A stretch of DNA of 33,172 nucleotides from Bryobacterales bacterium (GTDB lineage: Bacteria > Acidobacteriota > Terriglobia > Bryobacterales > UBA6623), in the NCBI GenBank assembly GCA_028819255.1, contig JAPPMB010000133.1:1-33172 (forward strand), read 5' to 3'. The position numbers and the translations under genes are program-made. The notes below the pieces were generated by a model. The model was given only the letters and a program-made list of their open reading frames with translations, was not told the DNA's origin and searched no databases. Position 1 is the stretch's first letter. The number at the start of each line of letters is the position of its first letter. Of the stretch, positions 15,484-23,432 are shown piece after piece.

Positions 15484-16590
15484 ATGGACCCCATGCACAG
15501 ACGTACCTTTCTAGCGACCGCGGCCATGGGCGGAGGCGCAGCCTCCTGCACGACCTCGACGACTGCCCCGGAGCCCGCAGCGACGCGGGAGATGAAGATG
15601 CACGTGGGGGCGCAGAGGAGCCCGACCGACGTCGAGATGCTGCAGTTTCTGAAGAGGCACGGAGTGGACCACTGCTGCGGCTATCCGCCCCATCCCGGCG
15701 AGAGGGGCCACTGGCTCCCAGAGGACGTGGAGAAGACCCGCGAACTCTGCGAGTCCGAAGGCGTGGCGCTCGACATGGTCGCGCTGCCCTTCCTGGCGTC
15801 CTCGCACATCGACAGGGAGAGCCGCGGGGCGATCATGCTGGGGCAGTCTCCGGAGCGGGACAAGGACATCGACGACATCCACAAGATGATCCGGGCATGC
15901 GCCGAAGCGGGCGTCCCGGCGTTCAAGTACAACATGAGCATCCTGGGCGTGCTGCGCACCGAGAGGACGCCTGGTCGCGGCGGCTCCACCTACTCAACCT
16001 GGCGTCTCGACGAGGCCGACGCCGACCCGCCGCTGACGCGGGCCGGGCGGGTGAACGAGGAGGAGGCCTGGGAGCGCATCACGTACTTCCTGGACCGCGT
16101 GATCCCCGTGGCCGACGAATACGGAATCCGCGCCGCGTGCCACCCGCATGACCCAGGCGTTCCTCCCGAGGGCTACCAGGGCGTTGCCAGGGTCCTGGGC
16201 ACGCCCGAGGGCCTGTACAGGTTCATGCAGATCCAGGAATGCCCCCACCACGGCTTCAATCTCTGTCTTGGGACGACGGCCGAGATGCTCCAGGATCCCG
16301 CAACCGAGATCCACGACGTGCTTCGCCGTATCGGCTCCGCAGGCAAGATCTTCAACATTCACTTCCGCAACATCCGCGGCAGCCGCAACAGCTTCCAGGA
16401 GGTCTATCCGGACGAGGGCGACTTGAACATGGTCGATCTGGCCCGCACGCTGTGGGAGGTCGACTATCCGTACATGGTCATGCCGGACCACGTGCCCCTG
16501 CATCCCGACGATCCACGGCGGAGACAGGGATTCGCCTACGGCTTCGGCTACATCAAGGGCGTGCTGCAGGCATTGCGCGAGACAGCCTGA
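15484..16590 (+). CDS. Exported mannonate-dehydratase-like protein (UxuA family)
   Basis: 368 aa. UxuA removes water from D-mannonate to give 2-keto-3-deoxygluconate in hexuronate breakdown. Family blocks present: YPPHPGERGHW, FKYNMSILGVLRTER, CHPHDPG, the metal-site strand FNLCLGT, and HFRNIRGS, so the metal ligands (His, Cys, His) appear kept. Unlike cytoplasmic UxuA it begins MHRRTFLATAAMGGGAASC, a twin-arginine signal ending in a lipobox-like AASC, so it is probably exported and perhaps lipid-anchored. Start is ATG 15484 or, better spaced from GGAG (15480-15483), ATG 15493. Stands alone between divergent pabA and the ABC/bshB1 pair. The real substrate may be another sugar acid, since exported members of this family are not characterised. 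Confidence 0.85.
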   Translation: MDPMHRRTFLATAAMGGGAASCTTSTTAPEPAATREMKMHVGAQRSPTDVEMLQFLKRHGVDHCCGYPPHPGERGHWLPEDVEKTRELCESEGVALDMVALPFLASSHIDRESRGAIMLGQSPERDKDIDDIHKMIRACAEAGVPAFKYNMSILGVLRTERTPGRGGSTYSTWRLDEADADPPLTRAGRVNEEEAWERITYFLDRVIPVADEYGIRAACHPHDPGVPPEGYQGVARVLGTPEGLYRFMQIQECPHHGFNLCLGTTAEMLQDPATEIHDVLRRIGSAGKIFNIHFRNIRGSRNSFQEVYPDEGDLNMVDLARTLWEVDYPYMVMPDHVPLHPDDPRRRQGFAYGFGYIKGVLQALRETA

Positions 16591-16638
16591 TCCCGGCCCC
16601 AGGGGCGCGAAAAGTGCTGTGATAGGGTCGGGAAGTCG

Positions 16639-17616
16639 GTGAGAGACTTGGCAGAGGTCCCTGCAGTGGAGCTTTCGGGCTGCTCCTTCAGCTATGGTCG
16701 GGCCCGGGCGCTTGAAGATGTGAGTTTCAAGGTGGCCCCAGGCTCGATCTTCGGCCTGCTCGGCCCCAACGGCAGCGGCAAGACGACGCTGTTCCGAATC
16801 CTGTCCACCCTGCTCACCCCCGACAGCGGTGTTGCGAGCCTGTTCGGAATCGATGTGGCGAATGCTCCGGTCGAGGCGCGGAAACACGTCGGTGTCGTGT
16901 TCCAGTCGCAGAGCCTGGACCGGCGGCTCACCGTCGAGGAGAACCTGGTTCACCAAGGTCACATGCACGGGCTTTGGGGAGCCCCGCTTGCCCGTCGGAT
17001 CGGCCAGGTGCTCGAAAAGGTCGGCCTGACGGACCGGCGCAAGGACCGGGTGGACAAGCTTTCCGGCGGTCTGCGTCGGCGGGCGGACCTCGCCAAGGGC
17101 CTGCTGCACCGCCCGCGCCTCCTCCTGCTCGACGAGCCGAGCACGGGCGTCGACCCGGGCGCTCGCCTGGGCTTCTGGAAGTACCTCGAGGAGCTGCGCG
17201 GTTCGGAAGGCGTGACGGTCCTGCTCACCACGCACCTGCTGGAAGAGGCCGACGCGTGCGACCGGCTCGTGATCCTGGATCGCGGCCGTGTCATTCGCGA
17301 AGGGTCGCCGAAGGAGCTCAAGGACGAGATCGGGGGCGAGGTGGTCACGCTCGTGTCACCGGAAGCGGCGGATGTCGCTGCGGTGCTGACCGCGGAATAC
17401 GATCTGGAGGACACCCGGGTCGGCGACCGTCGGATTCGCTTCGAGGACGCCAAGGGCTCGAAGTGGGCCGCGCGCCTGATGGAGAGATTCGGAACCCGCA
17501 TCGAGTCGGTCAAGGTGTCAAGACCCAGCCTCGAAGACGTTTTCCTGCACCACGCGGGACACGGCTTCGATTCGGACGGCAGTTCATGGAACGGAGCGAG
17601 GGATTCCACGTCCTAG
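16639..17616 (+). CDS. ABC-2-type exporter ATP-binding protein (DrrA-like), permease missing
   Basis: 325 aa. Walker A GPNGSGKTT, Q-loop VFQSQSLDRRLTVEEN, signature LSGGLRRRADLAKGLL, Walker B LLLDEPSTGVDP, switch TTHLLEEAD. The C-terminal extension ends in PSLEDVFLHHAGHGF, typical of DrrA/ABC-2 exporters (PSLEDVFL.ltG). Such ATPases normally precede an ABC-2 permease gene; here the next gene is bshB1, whose ATG lies 31 nt inside this gene, so the two are translationally linked. Start GTG 16639. The permease may be encoded elsewhere or was lost; substrate unknown. Confidence 0.9.
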   Translation: MRDLAEVPAVELSGCSFSYGRARALEDVSFKVAPGSIFGLLGPNGSGKTTLFRILSTLLTPDSGVASLFGIDVANAPVEARKHVGVVFQSQSLDRRLTVEENLVHQGHMHGLWGAPLARRIGQVLEKVGLTDRRKDRVDKLSGGLRRRADLAKGLLHRPRLLLLDEPSTGVDPGARLGFWKYLEELRGSEGVTVLLTTHLLEEADACDRLVILDRGRVIREGSPKELKDEIGGEVVTLVSPEAADVAAVLTAEYDLEDTRVGDRRIRFEDAKGSKWAARLMERFGTRIESVKVSRPSLEDVFLHHAGHGFDSDGSSWNGARDSTS

Positions 17617-18308
17617 CCGTCGCAGCCCACCCCGACGACGTCGAGCAGACCTGCGGGGGCACGCTGCTGAAGATGGCGGAGCGGGGCTACCGCACCGCGA
17701 TACTCGACCTCACCGCCGGCGAGATGGGCAGCCGCGGAACACCCGGGCAGCGCCTGGAGGAAGCAGCGGAGGCCGCCAGGATCCTCGGTGTCGTCTCCCG
17801 CAGCAACGCCGGACTGCCCGACGCCCGCCTCGAGAACACCATCCAGGCGCGGCTGCGGGTGGCCAGAGTCATCCGCGACTGCCGTCCGGGCGTGGTGATC
17901 CTGCCCTACTGGGAGGCCCGGCATCCGGACCACGCGCGCTGTTCGGAGATCGGCTACGAGGCCTGTTTCCTCGCGGGCCTGAGAAAGCTGGATCTCGACG
18001 GCGATCCCCACCGGCCCCGCAAGATCCTCTACTCATCCATCTATGCCGACGTCAGGCCCAGCTTCGTCGTGGACGTTTCAGCCCAGTTTGAGCGACGCAT
18101 GCGAGCGCTGCTGAGCTACCGCTCCCAGTACGCGGACCAGACCGAGGCGGCGGGCCTGTTTCCGGGCGAGGCGGAAGTCGCCGAACGCCTGCGCACCGCC
18201 GCCCGCACCTATGGGGCACTGATCGACTCGGAGTACGGCGAGCCGTTTGTCGTCAAGGAGGTGCTGCGCGTGGACGACATCGTGGGCCTTGGCGTGCGCA
18301 GCCTATGA
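17586..18308 (+). CDS. bshB1: Bacillithiol biosynthesis deacetylase BshB1
   Basis: 240 aa PIG-L/LmbE-family zinc hydrolase. It removes the acetyl group from GlcNAc-malate to give glucosaminyl-malate, the second step of bacillithiol synthesis. Zinc site AHPDD (14-18) and HPDHARCSEI; the BshB1-specific string DLTAGEMGSRGTPGQRLEEA and NAGLPDARLEN are clear. Start ATG 17586 (MERSEGFHVLAVAAHPDD) is chosen because it gives the family N-terminus; it overlaps the upstream ATPase by 31 nt. bshA and bshC are not in the window. Bacillithiol is used by Firmicutes, Deinococcus, Bacteroidota and Acidobacteriota, consistent with the inferred host. Confidence 0.93.
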   Translation: MERSEGFHVLAVAAHPDDVEQTCGGTLLKMAERGYRTAILDLTAGEMGSRGTPGQRLEEAAEAARILGVVSRSNAGLPDARLENTIQARLRVARVIRDCRPGVVILPYWEARHPDHARCSEIGYEACFLAGLRKLDLDGDPHRPRKILYSSIYADVRPSFVVDVSAQFERRMRALLSYRSQYADQTEAAGLFPGEAEVAERLRTAARTYGALIDSEYGEPFVVKEVLRVDDIVGLGVRSL

Positions 18309-18321
18309 CCCGCCGGACCTG

Positions 18322-19299
18322 CTAGATCGCATCCGCGTAGTAGCCGTCGCGCGCCTGGACCTTGGCGCCCTTCCGGGAGACCTTGACGCCTATCTTCCGG
18401 AAGCCCGGCTTGTCCAGCCCGCGCTTGGGGCTGTACCCGAGGCTGTACTGGCTCCGCATCTCCTCCTCGATCCTGCGGAAGATCTCGGCAAGCCGGTTTC
18501 TGCGCGAAACCCGAAAGAAGGTCCCGCCTGTCTGCTCCGACATCTTCTTGAGCGCTCCGGCGCCGGAGCCGGGCATCATGCCCAGGTAGCGGGGAAACTG
18601 GATGTCGACATACTCGATCGTGTAGACCACGATGTCGGCACGGTGTGCGGCCGCGATCGCTGTCCGGAGCTTGACCTTACTGCCCACGTCGTAGCCGTCG
18701 GAAATGATCACCACCGCCTTGCGCCCGACCTGGTTGCGGAACATCTCGTCCGCGGCCAGGTACAGCGCGTCGTGCAGGGCCGTGCTCGTCTGCTTCCTGT
18801 CGCCGGTCGGATTCGGGTGGAATCCACCGCCCGGCACCTCCACGACAAGCTCCCCGAGACCGCGCTCCAACAGCTGCAGGGAGTTCGTGTAGTCCTGCAG
18901 AAGCTCCACGTTGCGGTCGAAACTCATCAGGAACGCGAGATCCTTGCTGGGACGCAGCACGGACTGCAGAAACATCATTCCCGCCCTCCGCTCTTCCGGG
19001 ATCAGCATCTGCTGGCTTCCGCTGGTGTCGATGAGCAGGCCGATCGTCAGGGGCAGGTCGGTCTGGTGGGCGAAATACTGAATCTGCTGGCGCTGGCCGT
19101 CTTCCGAGAGAGTGAAGTCCTCCCGCGACAAGTCACTCAGCAGCCCGCCGGCGCTGTCCTTGACGGTCGCCAGAACATTGACGACCCTCACGTCGAGGGT
19201 GAAGGTCGCCTCCTCCCCTACAGGCTCCACTCCCGCGTCCTGGGCGGCGAGGTGAGCCAACACCAGCAGCACGGCAAGCCAGAGCGCGAAGGGCCTCAT
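18322..19299 (-). CDS. VWFA-domain secreted protein of the Acidobacteria type
   Basis: 325 aa from ATG 19299 (MRPFALWLAVLLVLAHLAAQ is a signal peptide; no strong Shine-Dalgarno). The frame continues 16 codons upstream but those precede the signal. A short beta domain FTLDVRVVNVLATVKDSAGG...LSREDFTLSEDGQRQQI precedes the VWA fold. The metal-ion-dependent adhesion site is D91-TSGS95, with later IISDGYD. The combination of 'v.V.v.V.D..G..v..L...DF.v.EdG..q.i..f' with VWA is the layout of the VWFA-related proteins amplified in Acidobacteriota. Likely binds proteins outside the cytoplasmic membrane. Convergent with bshB1 (13-nt gap). Confidence 0.9.
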   Translation of the reverse strand: MRPFALWLAVLLVLAHLAAQDAGVEPVGEEATFTLDVRVVNVLATVKDSAGGLLSDLSREDFTLSEDGQRQQIQYFAHQTDLPLTIGLLIDTSGSQQMLIPEERRAGMMFLQSVLRPSKDLAFLMSFDRNVELLQDYTNSLQLLERGLGELVVEVPGGGFHPNPTGDRKQTSTALHDALYLAADEMFRNQVGRKAVVIISDGYDVGSKVKLRTAIAAAHRADIVVYTIEYVDIQFPRYLGMMPGSGAGALKKMSEQTGGTFFRVSRRNRLAEIFRRIEEEMRSQYSLGYSPKRGLDKPGFRKIGVKVSRKGAKVQARDGYYADAI

Positions 19300-19353
19300 T
19301 CCATTCAAAGAGACGACCGGAAGGGACGCGCGGTTTCCGTGCAGCACTGGAAC

Positions 19354-19647
19354 CTACAGGAAGATTGGGTCCCGTGGCCTGCGGGCCCTGCGGCCCAGCA
19401 GGCTTGAGGCGACCGGATCGTTGACGAAGTCCTCGCGGTCTGCGTCCCACACCAGCTTCCGGCCCCGGCCGCCGCAGCCAACGAGGGCGACGCGCAGGCG
19501 CGCGTTTGCGCCGACGACACGGGAATCGGACGCGGCGGCGAGCGTCGCGCCGCCCGCGGCGCGAAGGGACCACCGCCGCGGGACCGGAGCCGCTGCGCCG
19601 GTCTCCGCGCACGGCACCTGACGATGAGCGTCTTGTCCGGCTTCCAT
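19354..19647 (-). pseudogene. Gfo/Idh/MocA oxidoreductase with internal deletion
   Basis: The minus-strand frame starts like a Tat-exported Gfo/Idh/MocA protein: RRWSLRAAGGATLAAASDSR then VVGANARLRVALVGCGGRG, the nucleotide-binding loop. It then jumps at once to RKLVWDADREDFVNDPVASS and LLGRRARRPRD, which is the conserved C-terminal end of the family ('GRkLrWDp..erFvnD.eAn.LL.R..R.PW'). About 350 residues (rest of the NAD domain and the whole substrate domain) are missing, but the frame is kept. GGCCGGGGCCGG at the joint would allow deletion by short direct repeats. Start ATG 19647, 8 nt after the cvpA-like stop; no Shine-Dalgarno. A product of about 97 aa could be made but cannot be an enzyme. 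Confidence 0.7.
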
Positions 19648-19654
19648 GCTGCAG

Positions 19655-20185
19655 TCAGTCGGCGTCCGCGGCCCACTTCTCCTCGATTTCGGATGCACCC
19701 TTCTGGAACGCCTGCTTCAAAGCGCCCGGCGCGATGGTGGAAGCCGTCCTGGCGACGTTCATGATCCACGGCGCGATCCTTGAGTCGGCAACAAGCCCGG
19801 AGGTGTCGGCGAACGGCTGAAACGCCACCAGGCCCAGAAGCAGCGCCGCGGAGACGAGCAAGCCGCGAATCGCCCCGAACCCGGCGCCGAGGGCCATGTC
19901 CAGCCATTTCAGGCCTGACAGGGCCCAGATCCCCGCCAGTGCCAGGGAAAGCAACACACCGACGAAGAGACAGCCCAGAAACAGCGCAGCGAACGCCACC
20001 ACCGCGGCAATCCGCGCGTCCTCAATCCAGGGGCTCAACTGCTCGGCCAGCAGGCCGTAGCCCCACATCGCCACCATCAGGCCAACGACCAGCGCCGCGA
20101 GACGGATAACCTCCTTGGTCATGCCGTTGCGCGCCGCAGCAACGACCGAAAGCCCCAGGATCCCGACGAGGACGATGTCAAGCAC
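19655..20185 (-). CDS. CvpA-family membrane protein
   Basis: 176 aa from GTG 20185 (VLDIVLVGILGLSVVAAARNG). Four hydrophobic segments (about 1-18, 27-48, 59-86, 100-122). The start 'lDivl.gilglsvv.a.r.G...e..rl.alv.gl..A' and the later FLGCLFVGVLLS and GAIRGLLVSAALL blocks are typical of CvpA/colicin V production proteins. CvpA is an inner-membrane protein linked to envelope stress and peptidoglycan processes; mechanism unsettled. The frame runs far upstream but those residues are not family-like, so GTG 20185 is preferred despite no obvious Shine-Dalgarno. Confidence 0.85.
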   Translation of the reverse strand: MLDIVLVGILGLSVVAAARNGMTKEVIRLAALVVGLMVAMWGYGLLAEQLSPWIEDARIAAVVAFAALFLGCLFVGVLLSLALAGIWALSGLKWLDMALGAGFGAIRGLLVSAALLLGLVAFQPFADTSGLVADSRIAPWIMNVARTASTIAPGALKQAFQKGASEIEEKWAADAD

Positions 20186-20886
20186 TCGGGCACTCGCTGC
20201 CGGACCGGCGGCCTGCGGCGGCCGGTCCGCTAGCTGCAAGTATAGCCGAGCCGTGTTGCGCAGCACCTCGCGTCTGGCTGGCCAGCCTGGAAGGCGATCC
20301 AGAGGACGGCCGGGAGCGGTCCGGATCGAGGAGCTGGAGGGCTTGAGTCCATCCTGTTGGAGGCTCTCAGCATCGAGTCGTCCGATGCAGTGCCCTGACA
20401 CTGTCCTGGCCTCGGGTGCGCCCAGGAATCCACGGTCGGTTCGGCCGGCGCCTTTTCCCGTGCGCCGAGCAGCGTGTGACCCAGTCCCGGGAACACCGCA
20501 GGAACAAACGAAGCGCCCTGCCTGCGGTGACCAAGCCCGAGCATCTATCTGTGAATCCGGAATCCCTGCACGCGTGCCTGACGGCATGTTGCCGAAGCCC
20601 CCGGCACTTGTCCTTGATGTCGGCTCTGGTTCCGGACGCAACGCAGCTCGACTGGCGTTCGCCATTAGGATTCTCGGGAATCAGTTCCAGATCTTTGGCA
20701 AAATGGCTTCCTTGAAGAAACCATTTACTAGGTCCGCCATACATCGAAATTTTCTCTTTAATGACTCTCTCATTCTGAATTGAATGCAGCCCATTATTCA
20801 ACAAACATCTGGAGAAAGTTTCCCTTGATTGAAATTGGCACTCAGGCAAGAACACCCTTTCATTCCCATGTCCCAGTGACAGCACG
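20186..20886. other. Intergenic stretch with an AT-rich patch
   Basis: About 700 nt between divergent genes. From 20186 to 20680 GC-rich and without a recognisable gene. From about 20690 to 20870 the composition turns clearly AT-rich. A minus-strand frame is open across 20367-20885 (MLSLGHGNERVFLPECQF..., with YGGPSKWFLQGSHFAKDLEL) but matches nothing I know. Could be a promoter region or the scar of a foreign insertion. Confidence 0.4.
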
Positions 20887-21897
20887 GTGCCCGATCACAC
20901 GGCGCTTCCGTGCGAAGCTGTAGGGACTGTGGTCTGCTGGGTTCTCAGATGGGCGGCACTCGTCGCGCTAGCGGGACTGGCAACCGGCGCTGAGACGCTC
21001 TCGCTCGTGGGAAGAGTGGCGCCGCCCCTGCAACGGGGCGTCGCGGTGATCTCGGCCGTAGAGAGTCCGTTCTACGTCGAAGTTCCCGTCCGCAACGACG
21101 GCTTCTCGTTCCGTGGGCTCAAGGCCGGCGCCTACACGCTCACCGTGATGGACCCCACATGGGGAGTGACGCGCAGGACAGTCCAGGTCACTCCCTCGTT
21201 TGCCGACGAAGGCGGCAGGGTCCGCGTCGAAATCGACCTGGAGCGTTCGGCAGACGGGCGTTCCCGGCGCTTGCGCCAGCAGGGCACCGTCTCGGTCGCG
21301 AATCTGAAGGTGTCACGCAAGGCGCGGGCGGCCCGCCGCAAGTCGAAGGCGAGATTCGCCAGGGGCGACGAGGCAGGGGGCGTGGCGCTCCTGCTCAAGG
21401 CAGTGGAGATCTCGCCGTCCTTCACCGACGCATGGAACGAGCTGGGAACGATCGCCTACAAGGCGGGCCGCTACGCGGAAGCCGAAGAGAGGTTCCGCAA
21501 GGCTCTCGAGCATGAGCCGCTCGCCTTTGCGCCGATGGTGAACCTGGGAGGAGCCCTGCTCTCGCAGAACCGGTTCGACGAGGCACTCAGCTTCAACCTG
21601 ATGGCCCGCAGCATGCAGCCCGGCGACGCGCTGGCCAACTCCCAGCTCGGCATGAACTTCTTCTACAAGGGGCAGTACCAGAAGGCCCGGGAGTACCTTC
21701 TGCGGGCCAAAGAGGCCGACCCTGGACACTTCAGCCATCCCCAGCTCTTCCTTGCGGACATCTACGGCAAGCAGGGGAAGCTTGAGGAGGCGCGGGCGGA
21801 ACTCGAGGAAACATTGCGCCTGCACCCCGATTCCAGTGTCGCCGTGATCGCCCGCGAGGCATTGCGCAGGCTCGAGGACGCATCCCTGCCGCCGTAG
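20887..21897 (+). CDS. Exported tetratricopeptide-repeat protein with N-terminal beta domain
   Basis: 336 aa from GTG 20887. A hydrophobic segment near 12-34 (VVCWVLRWAALVALAGLATG) is a signal peptide. Residues 37-105 form a carboxypeptidase-regulatory-like beta sandwich (LSLVGRVAPPLQRGVAVIS ... FSFRGLKAGAYTLTVMD). From about 150 onward come tandem TPRs: AWNELGTIAYKAGRYAEAEE, AKEADPGHFSHPQLFLADIYG, KLEEARAELEETLRLHPDSS. Likely a periplasmic or outer-membrane protein-interaction scaffold. Transcribed in the same direction as the sulfatase 51 nt downstream, so the two may form an operon. Confidence 0.85.
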   Translation: MPDHTALPCEAVGTVVCWVLRWAALVALAGLATGAETLSLVGRVAPPLQRGVAVISAVESPFYVEVPVRNDGFSFRGLKAGAYTLTVMDPTWGVTRRTVQVTPSFADEGGRVRVEIDLERSADGRSRRLRQQGTVSVANLKVSRKARAARRKSKARFARGDEAGGVALLLKAVEISPSFTDAWNELGTIAYKAGRYAEAEERFRKALEHEPLAFAPMVNLGGALLSQNRFDEALSFNLMARSMQPGDALANSQLGMNFFYKGQYQKAREYLLRAKEADPGHFSHPQLFLADIYGKQGKLEEARAELEETLRLHPDSSVAVIAREALRRLEDASLPP

Positions 21898-21948
21898 CCG
21901 CACTCGCCGGGCCCGGACCCGCCGCCGGGCGACAATAGGGAGCCCACC

Positions 21949-23421
21949 ATGCCAGCGCGCGCCGCCCTAGCCTTCGCCCTCACTCAGTTCGTTGCCGCGG
22001 GAACGGCTGCCGACCTGCCCAGCTTCATCGTCATCCTCACCGACGACCAGGGCTACGCCGATCTCGGCATCCAGGGCCATCCCTATATACGCACGCCTCA
22101 CCTCGACAGAATGGCGGCCGAAGGCATTCGGTTCACCGACTTCTATGCACAGCCGTTCTGCGGCCCGGCCCGCGCCGCCCTGATGACGGGCACCTACCCG
22201 CCCCGGAACAGCCTGATGTTCAACCACATCCCTCGCGCCCGCACCGGCATCCACCCGAACGAGATCACGATCGCGGAGCTGCTCCGGGACCGCGGCTATG
22301 CGACGGCCATGGTGGGCAAGTGGCACCTGGGAGACGCACCCGAGTTCCTGCCGACCCGCAACGGCTTCGACTCGTACTACGGCCTGCCCTACTCGAACGA
22401 CATGTGGCCGTACCATCCCAAGATCGTGCGCACGCCGGACGAGGACGAGCGGATGCGGCACACGCGCGAGCGAACCGGCTACACCGGCTATGCACAGTCG
22501 GAGGAGACCTATCCGACGGACTGGTTCCCGCCGCTGCCGCTGCTCGAGAACGAGAAGGTGATCGAGACCAATCCTCGCCAGGAGGACATCACGGCGGAAT
22601 ACGCGGACCGCGCGATCGAGTTCGTGCGGTCCAACCGCGAACGGCCGTTCTTCCTCTACGTCGCGCATTCCATGCCGCATGTCCCGCTCTTCCGGAGCCG
22701 CGCGTTCCGCGACCGTTCGCTGAGAGGGCTCTATGGCGACGTCATCGAGGAGATCGACCATCACACCGGACGCATCCTGGACACGCTGGACGAACTCGGA
22801 CTCGACGGCAGGACGCTTGTGATCTTCACATCGGACAACGGGCCCTGGGCGGGCTACGGCATCGACGCCGGTTCAGCCGGCCTCCTGCGGGGCAGCAAGG
22901 GCACGGTCTTCGAGGGCGGGATCCGGGTGCCGGCGATCATGCGCTGGCCGGGGCGCATTCCAGCGGGTCTGGTCACGTCCGAGGTCGCCTCGATCATGGA
23001 TATCTACCCGACGCTGGCCGGTCTCTCGGGGGGCGAGCCGCCCAGGGACCGCACCATTGACGGCAGGGACCTGCAGCCCCTGTGGGCCGACCCGGAAAGG
23101 GCGACGGGCCACGATGCGCTCTACTTCTTCGAGGGAGGCTACCGCTACCGTGCCGAAGACGGACCGCCCGAGAACAACCCCCTCCTGCGCGCGGTGCGCT
23201 CCGGCGAGTGGAAGCTCCACCTGAAGACCGAGCAGGACGGCGAGGACGGATCAGCGAAAGTGGTGCCCGCCGAGCTCTACCATCTGCACTGGGATCCGAG
23301 CGAGACTCGCGACGTCGCTGCGAAGCACCCCGATGTCGTCGATCGGCTGACGAAGCAGTCCCGGTCGTTCCTCGCCGGCCTGCGCACGGACGTGAGACCG
23401 CTCGGCCGGCTCGCCGACTGA
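21949..23421 (+). CDS. Secreted sulfatase (arylsulfatase family)
   Basis: 490 aa. Formylglycine-type sulfatases hydrolyse sulfate esters of aromatic or carbohydrate substrates. The modified Cys is C71 in C-G-P-A-R (FCGPARAALMTG), the C-x-P-x-R signature. Metal ligands are in ILTDDQGYADLG (about 29-40) and FTSDNGPW. GKWHLGD and MPHVPLF add the Lys and His of the active site. Signal peptide: MPARAALAFALTQFVAAGTAA. Start ATG with GGGAG 7 nt upstream. Length fits family S1. The gene converges with the GH2 lipoprotein gene (11-nt gap), suggesting joint use of sulfated glycans. A formylglycine-generating enzyme must be encoded elsewhere. Confidence 0.93.
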   Translation: MPARAALAFALTQFVAAGTAADLPSFIVILTDDQGYADLGIQGHPYIRTPHLDRMAAEGIRFTDFYAQPFCGPARAALMTGTYPPRNSLMFNHIPRARTGIHPNEITIAELLRDRGYATAMVGKWHLGDAPEFLPTRNGFDSYYGLPYSNDMWPYHPKIVRTPDEDERMRHTRERTGYTGYAQSEETYPTDWFPPLPLLENEKVIETNPRQEDITAEYADRAIEFVRSNRERPFFLYVAHSMPHVPLFRSRAFRDRSLRGLYGDVIEEIDHHTGRILDTLDELGLDGRTLVIFTSDNGPWAGYGIDAGSAGLLRGSKGTVFEGGIRVPAIMRWPGRIPAGLVTSEVASIMDIYPTLAGLSGGEPPRDRTIDGRDLQPLWADPERATGHDALYFFEGGYRYRAEDGPPENNPLLRAVRSGEWKLHLKTEQDGEDGSAKVVPAELYHLHWDPSETRDVAAKHPDVVDRLTKQSRSFLAGLRTDVRPLGRLAD

Positions 23422-23432
23422 CCCGGCCGGCC

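Noticed and set aside
18247..19407. A 386-codon plus-strand open frame opposite the VWFA gene
   Set aside because: No family features; the minus strand encodes a clear VWFA protein with signal peptide.
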